NCBI GenBank assembly: GCA_047637535.1
Contig: JBLIKY010000062.1
Span: forward strand, 1 to 11,440
Reading direction: 5' to 3'
Source: UBA2040 sp047637535
Lineage (GTDB): Bacteria > Bacteroidota > Bacteroidia > Flavobacteriales_D > Crocinitomicaceae
DNA: 11,440 nucleotides
Made by a program: the position numbers and the translations under genes. Under the pieces are notes generated by a model. That model was given only the letters and a program-made list of their open reading frames with translations. It did not search any database and was not told the DNA's origin. Of the stretch, positions 1 to 6,481 are shown piece by piece. Position 1 is the stretch's first letter. Every line of letters begins with the position of its first letter.

Positions 1-157
1 CATCTTGGGGTCTAATGCTTTTATCAAGATATGATTCATCTATCGTTTCGTAAGTAACAGCCGAAACCGCTTCTTTTAAAACATCACCCTTTTTAATTCC
101 GCAAGAGGCCAGGAGCAACGTCGTGGATGCTAAGGCGAAAACCGTGTTTTTTTTCAT
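1..157 (-). CDS. Small lipoprotein, N-terminal part (C-terminus outside window)
   Basis: The first 52 codons are visible; the gene runs off the left edge. It starts with ATG at 157 and encodes MKKNT, a hydrophobic stretch (residues 6-17) and the lipobox L16-A17-S18-C19, followed by GIKKGD. This is a type II (lipoprotein) signal peptide, so Cys19 should be lipidated and the mature protein anchored in a membrane, probably facing the periplasm or outer membrane. The visible mature part (about 34 residues) is hydrophilic and matches no family I recognise. The gene starts 11 bases after the stop of the ElaA-like gene on the same strand and no separate promoter box is visible in the gap, so it is probably the third gene of that transcript. 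Function unknown. Confidence 0.75.
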   Translation of the reverse strand, partial: MKKNTVFALASTTLLLASCGIKKGDVLKEAVSAVTYETIDESYLDKSIRPQD

Positions 158-168
158 AGTTATTGATT

Positions 169-618
169 TTATATTTTTGATATCATTTGAACATGAGGGA
201 TACCGTCCTCTAAATATTCTTTACCTGTGGATAAAAATCCGTGGGCTTCATAGTATTTTTCTAAATGCTTTTGAGCAGAAAGAATAAGATCATTTTTACC
301 GTATAGTTGCTCAATGAAACCAAGCGTTTGTTTCATTAATTCATGACCTTGTCCGCTTTTGCGTAAACGTTCGTCTACAACGACTCTTCCTATGGCTATT
401 TGCGGGTAAGAAAGGCCTGGAGGCAATATTCTTGCAGTCGCCAAGATGTTTCCTTTATCATCCGTACCCAAAACATGATGTGTCTTTTTATCCAAACCAT
501 CTAAATCTTGATAAGGACAATCTTGTTCAACGACAAAAACTTGAATTCTTAATTGAATCACGTCGTGAAACTCATCTAGTGATAGTTCGTCAAATCGTTT
601 AACCTTCCAATTCAACAT
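169..618 (-). CDS. elaA: ElaA-family GNAT N-acetyltransferase
   Basis: A 149-residue GNAT-fold acetyltransferase of the ElaA family (E. coli ElaA is about the same length). Family hallmarks are the N-terminal LRIQVFVVEQDCPYQDLDG stretch (about residues 24-42) and the following H-H-V-L-G strand. The acetyl-CoA pyrophosphate loop is R-K-S-G-Q-G, of the R-x-x-G-x-G form, preceded by IGRVVVDERLR. The acceptor substrate of ElaA proteins is not settled, so I assign only acetyl transfer from acetyl-CoA. I chose the ATG at 618, which gives MLNWKVKRF and matches the short N-terminus typical of the family. A TTG at 624 would add two residues and overlap the upstream stop codon. With the ATG, the gene begins 2 bases after the carboxylase stop, so translational coupling within one transcript is likely. 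It is cytoplasmic, with no signal peptide. Confidence 0.88.
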   Translation of the reverse strand: MLNWKVKRFDELSLDEFHDVIQLRIQVFVVEQDCPYQDLDGLDKKTHHVLGTDDKGNILATARILPPGLSYPQIAIGRVVVDERLRKSGQGHELMKQTLGFIEQLYGKNDLILSAQKHLEKYYEAHGFLSTGKEYLEDGIPHVQMISKI

Positions 619-620
619 AA

Positions 621-2264
621 TCAAGTTTGAATATTACCGACATTGTATTTTTGATCACTCTTCTTGTGATTCGCCATTTCTATACCCATAGATATATGTT
701 TTCTAGTATCCATAGGATCTATAATAGCATCTACCCATAAACGAGAAGCTGCGTAGTAGGGTGAAATTTGTTCGTCGTACTTGTTCTTTATCGCATCGTA
801 CATCTCTTTTTCTTTCTCAGCGGAAATCTCTTCGCCTTTGGATTTCAAAGAAGCCATTTCGATTTGCATTAATGTCTTCGCTGCTGAAGAACCACTCATT
901 ACAGCAATCTCAGCCGTCGGCCATGCTAACATTAATCTCGGATCATAAGCCTTGCCACACATAGCATAATTACCTGCACCGTAAGAGTTCCCGACAACAA
1001 CCGTGAATTTAGGTACAACCGAATTCGCCATGGCATTCACCATTTTTGCGCCATCTTTAATTATACCCGCATGTTCGGATTTGGACCCCACCATAAACCC
1101 AGATACATCCTGCATAAACAGCAATGGAATGTTCTTTTGATTACAATTCATTATAAAACGAGCGGCTTTATCTGCTGAATCAGAATAAATTACTCCTCCA
1201 AATTGCATTTCTCCTTTTGCATTTTTCACAATCTCTCTTTGGTTGGCAACAATTCCTACTGCCCATCCATCAATTCTAGCGTATGCACAAATCAATGACT
1301 TACCATAATTCGCTTTGTATTCGGTGATTTCCGAGTCATCTACCAAACAAGCAAGAATTCTTTTCATGTTGTATGGCTTGGTTCTCTCAGCCGGCAATAA
1401 TCCGTAAATATCATTTTGTTTTCCTTTCGGAAGAACAGTCTCTTTTCTGTCAAAACCAGCTACCTCTGAGGCGCCAACTTTGTCCATCAAACCACGAATG
1501 GTTGTTAAACATTCTTCATCGCTGTCTACGTTGTAATCGCAAACACCTGAAACTTCGGTATGAGTTGTAGCACCGCCAAGTGTTTCGTTGTCAATGGTTT
1601 CACCGATTGCTGCTTTAACGAGGTACGAACCAGCCAAAAAGATGGTTCCTGTTTTGTTGACAATCAATGATTCGTCAGACATAATAGGAAGGTAAGCGCC
1701 ACCGGCGACACATGAACCCATAACTGCGGCAATTTGGAGGATACCACGTGAACTCATAATCGCATTGTTTCTAAAGATTCGACCAAAATGTTCTTTATCC
1801 GGAAAAATCTCATCTTGCATAGGCAGATAAACACCTGCCGAATCTACAAGGTAGATAATAGGAAGATTGTTTTCCATTGCAATTTCTTGCGCTCTCAAGT
1901 TCTTTTTACCTGTTATCGGAAACCAAGCACCAGCTTTCACTGTAGCATCGTTGGCAACCACTAAACATTGTTTTCCAGACACGTAGCCAATTACGATTAC
2001 AACTCCACCAGATGGACAACCACCGTGTTCTTTGTACATGCCTTTACCCACCAAAGCACCAATTTCAATTCTTTCCTTTTTAGGATCGAGCAGAAGGTCA
2101 ATTCTTTCGCGGGCAGTAAGTTTACCCTTGCTGTGTAATTTATCAATGCGTTTTTGTCCGCCACCCATATAGACAGCATCCAATTCTCTCTCGAGAGCAG
2201 ATATTTTAAGTCGGATTAAATCCTCGTTTTTGTTAAATTCTAATTCCTTTGCAGAAATGGCCAT
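621..2264 (-). CDS. Acyl-CoA carboxylase, carboxyltransferase (beta) subunit, methylcrotonyl-CoA type
   Basis: A 547-residue biotin-dependent carboxyltransferase with two crotonase-fold halves. It transfers CO2 from carboxybiotin to an acyl-CoA. The N-terminal region has the family signature GKLTARERIDLLLD (residues 47-60). The N-half has the CoA/oxyanion segment GSCVAGGAYLP (183-193), preceded by NDATVKAGAW (105-114) and LVDSAG (139-144). The C-half has QDVSGFMVG (385-393), GNSYGAGNYAMCG (425-437) and LAWPTAEIAVM (446-456). The NDATVKAGAWFPIT and MCGKAYDPRLMLAWP stretches are those of 3-methylcrotonyl-CoA carboxylase beta (leucine breakdown) rather than propionyl-CoA carboxylase, but substrate choice cannot be proved from sequence. 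The length is normal for the family. The biotin-carboxylase/biotin-carrier subunit is not in this window, so it must be encoded elsewhere. It is the first gene of a probable three-gene minus-strand operon, with a -7 box at 2287-2294. Confidence 0.93.
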   Translation of the reverse strand: MAISAKELEFNKNEDLIRLKISALERELDAVYMGGGQKRIDKLHSKGKLTARERIDLLLDPKKERIEIGALVGKGMYKEHGGCPSGGVVIVIGYVSGKQCLVVANDATVKAGAWFPITGKKNLRAQEIAMENNLPIIYLVDSAGVYLPMQDEIFPDKEHFGRIFRNNAIMSSRGILQIAAVMGSCVAGGAYLPIMSDESLIVNKTGTIFLAGSYLVKAAIGETIDNETLGGATTHTEVSGVCDYNVDSDEECLTTIRGLMDKVGASEVAGFDRKETVLPKGKQNDIYGLLPAERTKPYNMKRILACLVDDSEITEYKANYGKSLICAYARIDGWAVGIVANQREIVKNAKGEMQFGGVIYSDSADKAARFIMNCNQKNIPLLFMQDVSGFMVGSKSEHAGIIKDGAKMVNAMANSVVPKFTVVVGNSYGAGNYAMCGKAYDPRLMLAWPTAEIAVMSGSSAAKTLMQIEMASLKSKGEEISAEKEKEMYDAIKNKYDEQISPYYAASRLWVDAIIDPMDTRKHISMGIEMANHKKSDQKYNVGNIQT

Positions 2265-2286
2265 TCTTATCTTGTTTTTAGAGTCC

Positions 2287-2294
2287 CAAATATA
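2287..2294 (-). promoter_or_regulatory. Bacteroidota -7 promoter box for the carboxylase operon
   Basis: Read on the minus strand this is TATATTTG, an exact match to the Bacteroidota -7 consensus TAnnTTTG. It lies 22 bases before the carboxylase ATG, which would give a short leader. I could not find a TTTG -33 box at the usual distance, so the upstream half is unassigned. Confidence 0.55.
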
Positions 2295-2417
2295 ACAAAA
2301 TCTAATTCAAGATAAATCGTATCAATGCACAAAAGGAAGCCTTCTTCATTCACTTTTTAACGTTTATAAGTTGATGGTAAGAATTATAAAAGCGTAGATA
2401 TTTTGAAGGAATAAGAT

Positions 2418-2425
2418 TATTTTTG
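2418..2425 (+). promoter_or_regulatory. -7 promoter box directly before pcm (probable leaderless start)
   Basis: TATTTTTG matches TAnnTTTG exactly and ends only 4 bases before the pcm ATG at 2430. Bacteroidota transcripts normally begin several bases after this box, so the message would start at or next to the AUG. No good TTTG -33 box is seen at 17-23 bases upstream. Confidence 0.5.
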
Positions 2426-2429
2426 CGGT

Positions 2430-3074
2430 ATGGAAGATTCGTATAGGCACAAAGGAATGAGGAAAAAGCTCGTTTCTGAGCTAAACAAGAAGGGAATTGA
2501 AGACCCAAGAATTTTGGATGCCTTCAATGCAATCCCTCGACATTTCTTCCTTGACTTGGTTTTTGTTGAACAAGCCTATTCGAATATAGCATTTCGAATA
2601 GGAGCAGGTCAAACCATTTCACACCCTTATACAGTAGCGTTTCAAACTTCATTACTCGATTTACAAAAAGGTCATAAAGTACTTGAAATTGGAACAGGAA
2701 GTGGTTTTCAAACTTGTGTTCTCTGTGAAATGGGTGCTAAGGTTTTCTCGATTGAACGACAGAAAGAATTGCATCTGAATTCTAAAAAGATCATTCATCA
2801 TTTTAACTTTAACCCTCGACTTTCCTTTGGTGACGGTTATGCAGGTTGGCCAGCATTTGAGCCGTTTGATTCCATATTAGTGACTTGTGGCGCCCCTTTT
2901 ATACCTGAAGAATTAAAAAATCAATTAAAAATAGGGGGTAAGCTCGTTATTCCTTTGGGTGAAGGCGATGTTCAGAGAATGATTCGACTTACGAAGATTT
3001 CAGAAAATGAATTCGAAGAAGAAGATTTTGGCGATTTTTCTTTTGTTCCTATGTTGAAGGATAAGGCGAAGTGA
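2430..3074 (+). CDS. pcm: Protein-L-isoaspartate O-methyltransferase
   Basis: A 214-residue cytoplasmic SAM-dependent methyltransferase of the PCMT family. It methylates L-isoaspartyl residues in aged proteins, the first step of their repair. The family-specific segment GAGQTISHPYTVA (residues 58-70) includes Ser64, at the position of the active-site Thr/Ser. SAM-binding motif I is VLEIGTGSG (84-92). The acidic end of strand 2 is SIER (107-110). GDGYAGW (134-140) and DSILVTCGAPFIP (147-159) match the later methyltransferase motifs, and the tail contains the IGGKLVIPLG strand (168-177). Length and domain order are standard. The start ATG sits right behind a -7 box. The stop lies 3 bases from the stop of the antitoxin gene on the other strand, so the two transcripts converge with no room for a terminator between them. 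Confidence 0.95.
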   Translation: MEDSYRHKGMRKKLVSELNKKGIEDPRILDAFNAIPRHFFLDLVFVEQAYSNIAFRIGAGQTISHPYTVAFQTSLLDLQKGHKVLEIGTGSGFQTCVLCEMGAKVFSIERQKELHLNSKKIIHHFNFNPRLSFGDGYAGWPAFEPFDSILVTCGAPFIPEELKNQLKIGGKLVIPLGEGDVQRMIRLTKISENEFEEEDFGDFSFVPMLKDKAK

Positions 3075-3077
3075 AAA

Positions 3078-3368
3078 TTATTGAAATTGTAGATTGAAAT
3101 TTAACTGCGCTCCTAAAGCATTTAATATCTTAAGTAAGGTTTCAATGGTTATGTTTCCTGAACTGTTTTCCAATCTAGATATTTGGGACTTTTTCACTCC
3201 AACCAAATCACCTAATTCGGCTTGAGTCAACGACCTTTTTTTACGAGCCATTTCGATTAAGTCTCCTATAAGCTCAAGTTTTAACTCAAATTCATAATTA
3301 TCCCTGATTTTAGTGCCTTTTTCACCAATCAAAAGGTCTTCAGCTTCACTTAATTTATAACTTTTCAT
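3078..3368 (-). CDS. XRE-family antitoxin (HigA-like)
   Basis: A 96-residue protein with one helix-turn-helix domain of the Cro/CI (XRE) type at about residues 33-87. The recognition-helix region is SLTQAELGDLVGVKKSQISR (46-65), followed by LEN and ITIETLLKILNALG, the usual end of the domain. The roughly 30-residue N-terminal extension and the LNFNLQF tail are seen in antitoxins paired with HigB/Gp49-like toxins. I chose the ATG at 3368 (MKSYKLSE). An in-frame upstream start would add 21 residues lying inside the toxin gene that do not look like a conserved N-terminus. With this start the gene overlaps the toxin 3' end by 14 bases, so the pair is translationally coupled. It should neutralise the toxin and repress the operon through the palindrome at 3741-3758 (inferred). 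It lies toxin-first, as in higBA. Confidence 0.88.
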   Translation of the reverse strand: MKSYKLSEAEDLLIGEKGTKIRDNYEFELKLELIGDLIEMARKKRSLTQAELGDLVGVKKSQISRLENSSGNITIETLLKILNALGAQLNFNLQFQ

Positions 3369-3705
3369 TTCTTTTCTTTTTAAAATAATCTTGGCGAACT
3401 CGTTCAGCTTTATCAATATCAGCTTTATCAACTTTGTTCGTTTTTTTCATTCTCCCATGAGATGCAAAAACTAGAGTTTTCACCTTATTTCTTTTATCCC
3501 AAAAGGCAAACAATCTATATTCGTTGCCTAAATATTTTGTTCTAAACTCCCATATTTCTCCATTTAACTTTTTGAAAAGTCTAGGGTCTGTTTTTGTCTC
3601 TGATCGACGAATGTTTTGAAATATTTTTGTCCGAATCTTAATTTGTTGACTCTGGACAAACTCAAAAGCTTCGTCTAAAAGTATAGACTCAAATCTTTTA
3701 ATCAT
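3355..3705 (-). CDS. HigB/RelE-like toxin (phage Gp49-like family)
   Basis: A 116-residue basic protein of the HigB / phage-derived Gp49-like family (RelE superfold), whose characterised members are mRNA-cleaving toxins. The diagnostic core is LFKKLNGEIWEFR (43-55), YRLFAFWD (63-70) and the distal HGRMKKTNKV (83-92). The last corresponds to the usual H-G-F-x-K-K-t-x-K-x-P segment, with Arg in place of Phe. Several Arg and Lys residues (R55, R64, R85, K87, K88) could contact RNA, but catalytic residues cannot be named with certainty. The start ATG at 3705 gives a typical family length. It is the first gene of a two-gene minus-strand operon with the antitoxin, driven by a promoter-like sequence at 3727-3761. 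Whether the toxin is active is unknown; the reading frame is intact. Confidence 0.85.
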   Translation of the reverse strand: MIKRFESILLDEAFEFVQSQQIKIRTKIFQNIRRSETKTDPRLFKKLNGEIWEFRTKYLGNEYRLFAFWDKRNKVKTLVFASHGRMKKTNKVDKADIDKAERVRQDYFKKKRNEKL

Positions 3706-3726
3706 GTAGTAGTAGTTTTGAATAAT

Positions 3727-3761
3727 TAAAGATACAATAAGTTTACTTAATTGTAAACAAA
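3727..3761 (-). promoter_or_regulatory. Promoter of the toxin-antitoxin operon
   Basis: On the minus strand TTTG (3761-3758) is followed after 23 bases by TATCTTTA (3734-3727). This matches the -33/-7 Bacteroidota promoter with a single mismatch, A for the last G of the -7 box. It lies 21 bases before the toxin ATG. The spacer holds the palindrome at 3741-3758, which is the expected layout for autorepression. Confidence 0.5.
3741..3758. promoter_or_regulatory. Palindromic operator, probable antitoxin binding site
   Basis: GTTTAC and GTAAAC form a perfect 6-base inverted repeat with a 6-base centre. It lies between the -33 and -7 elements of the toxin-antitoxin promoter. The position and the dimeric HTH antitoxin suggest an operator (inferred; no footprint data). 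Confidence 0.5.
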
Positions 3762-3781
3762 TTCTAATATTATTTCATAAA

Positions 3782-3815
3782 AAATGGGATAAAAGCCAAA
3801 GCTCATATCCCATTT
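3782..3815 (-). terminator. Rho-independent terminator of trxB
   Basis: A perfect 10-base inverted repeat (AAATGGGATA at 3782-3791 and TATCCCATTT at 3806-3815) encloses a 14-base loop. Read on the minus strand, the stem runs directly into a run of six T. It starts 18 bases after the trxB stop and keeps trxB transcription out of the toxin-antitoxin operon downstream. Confidence 0.82.
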
Positions 3816-3833
3816 GTAATCTCATATTATTTC

Positions 3834-4781
3834 TTAATGTCCTTTCGCAGACAAATATCTCTCAGCATCCAATGCTGCCATACAACCTGTTCCTGCGGCT
3901 GTAACGGCTTGACGGTAATTCTTGTCAGCTGCATCACCTGCAACGAATACTCCTGGTACATTGGTTAGAGATGTTCCTGGTTTCTCGTATTTAATGTAAC
4001 CTGTTTCATCCAAGTTGAGATAGTCCTTAAAAATGTCAGTATTCGGTTTGTGACCAATAGCAACGAAGAATCCAGTTCCAGGAATGATTTTCTCTTCACC
4101 TGTTACGCTGTTCTTAACTTTTGCTCCAGTAACACCATCATCACCAAGCACCTCTAGAGTGTTTGTGTTGAATAATATTTCAATATTTTTTGTGTTCTTA
4201 ACACGCTCAGACATTATTTTAGAAGCTCTAAACTCATCCTTTCTTACAAGCATAGTCACTTTAGTACAAAGCTTAGATAAGTAATGGGCTTCCTCACAAG
4301 CTGAATCACCTGCACCTACAATGATAGTCTCTTGTCCTCTGTAAAAGAAACCATCACAAACGGCACATGCAGACACACCGCCACCGCTTAGTAAGAATTT
4401 TTGTTCAGAAGGCAATCCTAAATATTTTGCCGTTGCTCCAGTTGAAATAATTACTGTTTCAGCGTGTATTTCTTTTCCAGTATCGGTCCAACATTTATGG
4501 ATATCTCCTGAAAAATCAACTTTATCTATAAAACCGAATCTTACGTCTGTATCAAATCTTTTTGCCTGAGCTTCAAGTTCTAACATCATTGCAGGACCCG
4601 TAATTCCATCTGGATAACCTGGGAAATTCTCCACTTCATTGGTTGTAGTCAATTGTCCACCTGGCTGCATACCTTGGTACATAAGGGGTTTCATGTCAGC
4701 TCTTGCTGCGTAGATTGCTGCAGTATATCCTGCGGGACCAGATCCTATGATTAGGCACTGTACTTTTTCTATTTCGCTCAT
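3834..4781 (-). CDS. trxB: Thioredoxin reductase (NADPH)
   Basis: A 315-residue low-molecular-weight thioredoxin-disulfide reductase, an FAD enzyme passing electrons from NADPH to thioredoxin in the cytoplasm. FAD-binding GSGPAG is at 13-18. The PGGQLTTTNEVENFPG stretch (40-55) is typical. The redox-active C-x-x-C is C139-A-V-C142, followed by DG. The NADPH-domain nucleotide loop is GAGDSACEEA (156-165). The second FAD motif is VFVAGDAAD (278-286), and Q291-A-V-T-A-A-G-T-G follows. The residues after the NADPH loop read V178-V-x-x, precisely L-V-R-K-D-E-F-R-A (178-186), where E. coli has H-R-R-D-x-F-R-A; the Arg positions are mostly kept, so NADPH use is expected. Length is normal. It has its own promoter (4799-4828) and terminator (3782-3815), so it is a single-gene unit divergent from the helicase. 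Confidence 0.96.
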   Translation of the reverse strand: MSEIEKVQCLIIGSGPAGYTAAIYAARADMKPLMYQGMQPGGQLTTTNEVENFPGYPDGITGPAMMLELEAQAKRFDTDVRFGFIDKVDFSGDIHKCWTDTGKEIHAETVIISTGATAKYLGLPSEQKFLLSGGGVSACAVCDGFFYRGQETIIVGAGDSACEEAHYLSKLCTKVTMLVRKDEFRASKIMSERVKNTKNIEILFNTNTLEVLGDDGVTGAKVKNSVTGEEKIIPGTGFFVAIGHKPNTDIFKDYLNLDETGYIKYEKPGTSLTNVPGVFVAGDAADKNYRQAVTAAGTGCMAALDAERYLSAKGH

Positions 4782-4798
4782 CGTCTATTTTTATTTGG

Positions 4799-4828
4799 CA
4801 AAATTAATCGAAAATTCCTCAAGGCAAA
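4799..4828 (-). promoter_or_regulatory. Promoter of trxB
   Basis: On the minus strand TTTG (4828-4825), an 18-base spacer and TAATTTTG (4806-4799) match the Bacteroidota -33/-7 promoter exactly. The -7 box ends 17 bases before the trxB ATG. Confidence 0.7.
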
Positions 4829-4910
4829 CTTTGAGAAGTAGAATTGATTGTTAAAAGCACTTAAATAATCTATTCCTTCTTCAAAAAAAGCAAGTTTGCC
4901 CTCGCTATGT

Positions 4911-4941
4911 TTTGTTTTACGGAATAAAGACGCTACTTTTG
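4911..4941 (+). promoter_or_regulatory. Promoter of the helicase gene
   Basis: TTTG (4911-4914), a 19-base spacer and TACTTTTG (4934-4941) match the Bacteroidota promoter exactly. The predicted leader to the ATG at 4966 is about 20 bases and contains GAGGA (4953-4957), 8 bases before the start, an unusually SD-like site for this window. Confidence 0.7.
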
Positions 4942-4965
4942 TAGCCCAATTTGAGGAAATATAGT

Positions 4966-6480
4966 ATGATCGACACCGGACTTTACGAAGCAAAAACTTT
5001 ATATCCTTTTCAAGAAAACACTGTAAAAACAATTCTTACAGAATTGGAAACACAGGGTAAGAACTTTAACTTGCTATATCAACTACCAACTGGTGGTGGA
5101 AAAACAGTGATTTTCTCTGAAATTGCCCGTCAATACATTAGTAAGTGGAAGAAAAAAGTATTAATTCTTACCCATAGAATAGAATTAAGTGTACAAACCT
5201 CCAAACAACTATCTGCCATAAACGTTGGTAACAAGGTCATAAATTCAGAAATTAAGACACTGGAAGACCAAGATGAATACCATTGTTTTATTGCCATGGT
5301 AGAAACTTTACACAATAGACTGCACGATGATGAAAATTTCATCAAAGATGTAGGCCTAGTTATTGTCGATGAAGCTCACTACAATAGTTTTAGAAAGATT
5401 TTTCAATTCTACGAAGAAGCTAATATTTTAGGTGTAACGGCGACTCCTTTGAGTTCAAACCGTGCACTTCCGCTTAATGACAATTACAACAATCTTTTAG
5501 TAGGGGAGAGTATCTCTTCTTTAATAGAGAGAGGTTACTTGTCTAATGCTGAGACATTTACTTACGACGTAAACTTGCACGGACTTAAAATTGGATCAAA
5601 TGGTGATTTTACGGTTTCTTCTTCAGAGTTGGTTTACGGCAATTACTTTATGCAAGAAAAATTGCTTTTCGCTTACGAAGAAGTTGCTGTCGGAACCAAA
5701 ACCTTGATTTTTAACTCTGGTATAGAGACTTCAATACGCGTTGAAGAGATGTTTAAGAAAAGGGGGTACCCGATTCGTCATCTTGACTCCACCTTTTCTG
5801 ATAAAGATCGTAAGGAGGTTTTGAGATGGTTTAAAGAAACGGGTAATGCAATTTTGACTTCAGTTGGTATTTTAACTACTGGATTTGATGAACCAACAGT
5901 TCAAACCATTATTTTAAATAGAGCGACCAGGTCTTTAACACTTTATCACCAAATGATTGGTCGTGGTTCGCGTCAACTGCCTAACAAAAATACATTTAAG
6001 CTTATTGATTTAGGTAATAATGTAAGAAGGTTTGGTTTGTGGCAAGATTACATCAACTGGCAAGATGCATTTAAGTTTCCGGATAGATTTTTAGAATCAA
6101 AACTGACTGAATCGGACGATGTTGAGTTTGAGGTTGAGTATGAATTCCCTAAAGGTCTTAAAGAAAGAATTGATTATGAATTCTTAGATAAATTCAAAAT
6201 GAAGGAAACTTACTTTGAGTGTATCGATAATGCACAAAAAGGAAAGGCTGCAGTTGATATGTCATTAGAAAATCACTTCGAAGCAATTTGCAAATCAGCG
6301 AATCACTTTCACGATGGACTTGATATACAAACGGCTCTACAAGAACATATAGAATATCGATTAAAGCAATACACAAAGTGCATATCCAAAAGCACTAACA
6401 ATTACTTTAAATTCTTAATGGAATCATACAACAGGGTACTTCGTCAAAAGCTACGCGCTAGTTTAGAAGATGAAGAGTGA
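4966..6480 (+). CDS. SF2 DEAD/DEAH-box helicase, RadD/SSL2-like
   Basis: A 504-residue superfamily 2 ATPase with both RecA-like domains. Motif Q-like LYPFQE is at 12-17. Walker A is PTGGGKT (41-47). Motif Ia region is ILTHRIEL (67-74). Walker B is VDEAH (134-138). Motif III is TAT (158-160). Motif V is GILTTGFDEP (301-310) and motif VI is HQMIGRGSR (328-336). The PTGGGKT, DEAH and QMIGRGSR set places it with the ResIII/SSL2-type helicases. E. coli RadD (YejH), a post-replication repair ATPase, is the closest well-known architecture. The last 165 or so residues are acidic, then helical, and match nothing I recognise; RadD's zinc-finger cysteines are not evident. The ATG at 4966 was preferred to a TTG five codons upstream because it follows GAGGA and the promoter. 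DNA repair is a guess; nuclease or methylase partners are absent, so a restriction role has no support. Confidence 0.85.
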   Translation: MIDTGLYEAKTLYPFQENTVKTILTELETQGKNFNLLYQLPTGGGKTVIFSEIARQYISKWKKKVLILTHRIELSVQTSKQLSAINVGNKVINSEIKTLEDQDEYHCFIAMVETLHNRLHDDENFIKDVGLVIVDEAHYNSFRKIFQFYEEANILGVTATPLSSNRALPLNDNYNNLLVGESISSLIERGYLSNAETFTYDVNLHGLKIGSNGDFTVSSSELVYGNYFMQEKLLFAYEEVAVGTKTLIFNSGIETSIRVEEMFKKRGYPIRHLDSTFSDKDRKEVLRWFKETGNAILTSVGILTTGFDEPTVQTIILNRATRSLTLYHQMIGRGSRQLPNKNTFKLIDLGNNVRRFGLWQDYINWQDAFKFPDRFLESKLTESDDVEFEVEYEFPKGLKERIDYEFLDKFKMKETYFECIDNAQKGKAAVDMSLENHFEAICKSANHFHDGLDIQTALQEHIEYRLKQYTKCISKSTNNYFKFLMESYNRVLRQKLRASLEDEE

Positions 6481-6481
6481 A

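Noticed and set aside
3369..3431. Longer N-terminus for the antitoxin (start at 3431)
   Set aside because: The extra 21 residues are encoded entirely within the toxin gene and look unlike an antitoxin N-terminus. The ATG at 3368 gives a normal length.
4778..5032. Minus-strand open frame of 84 codons over the trxB/helicase gap
   Set aside because: It overlaps both divergent promoters and the helicase start, has no family resemblance, and has no promoter of its own.
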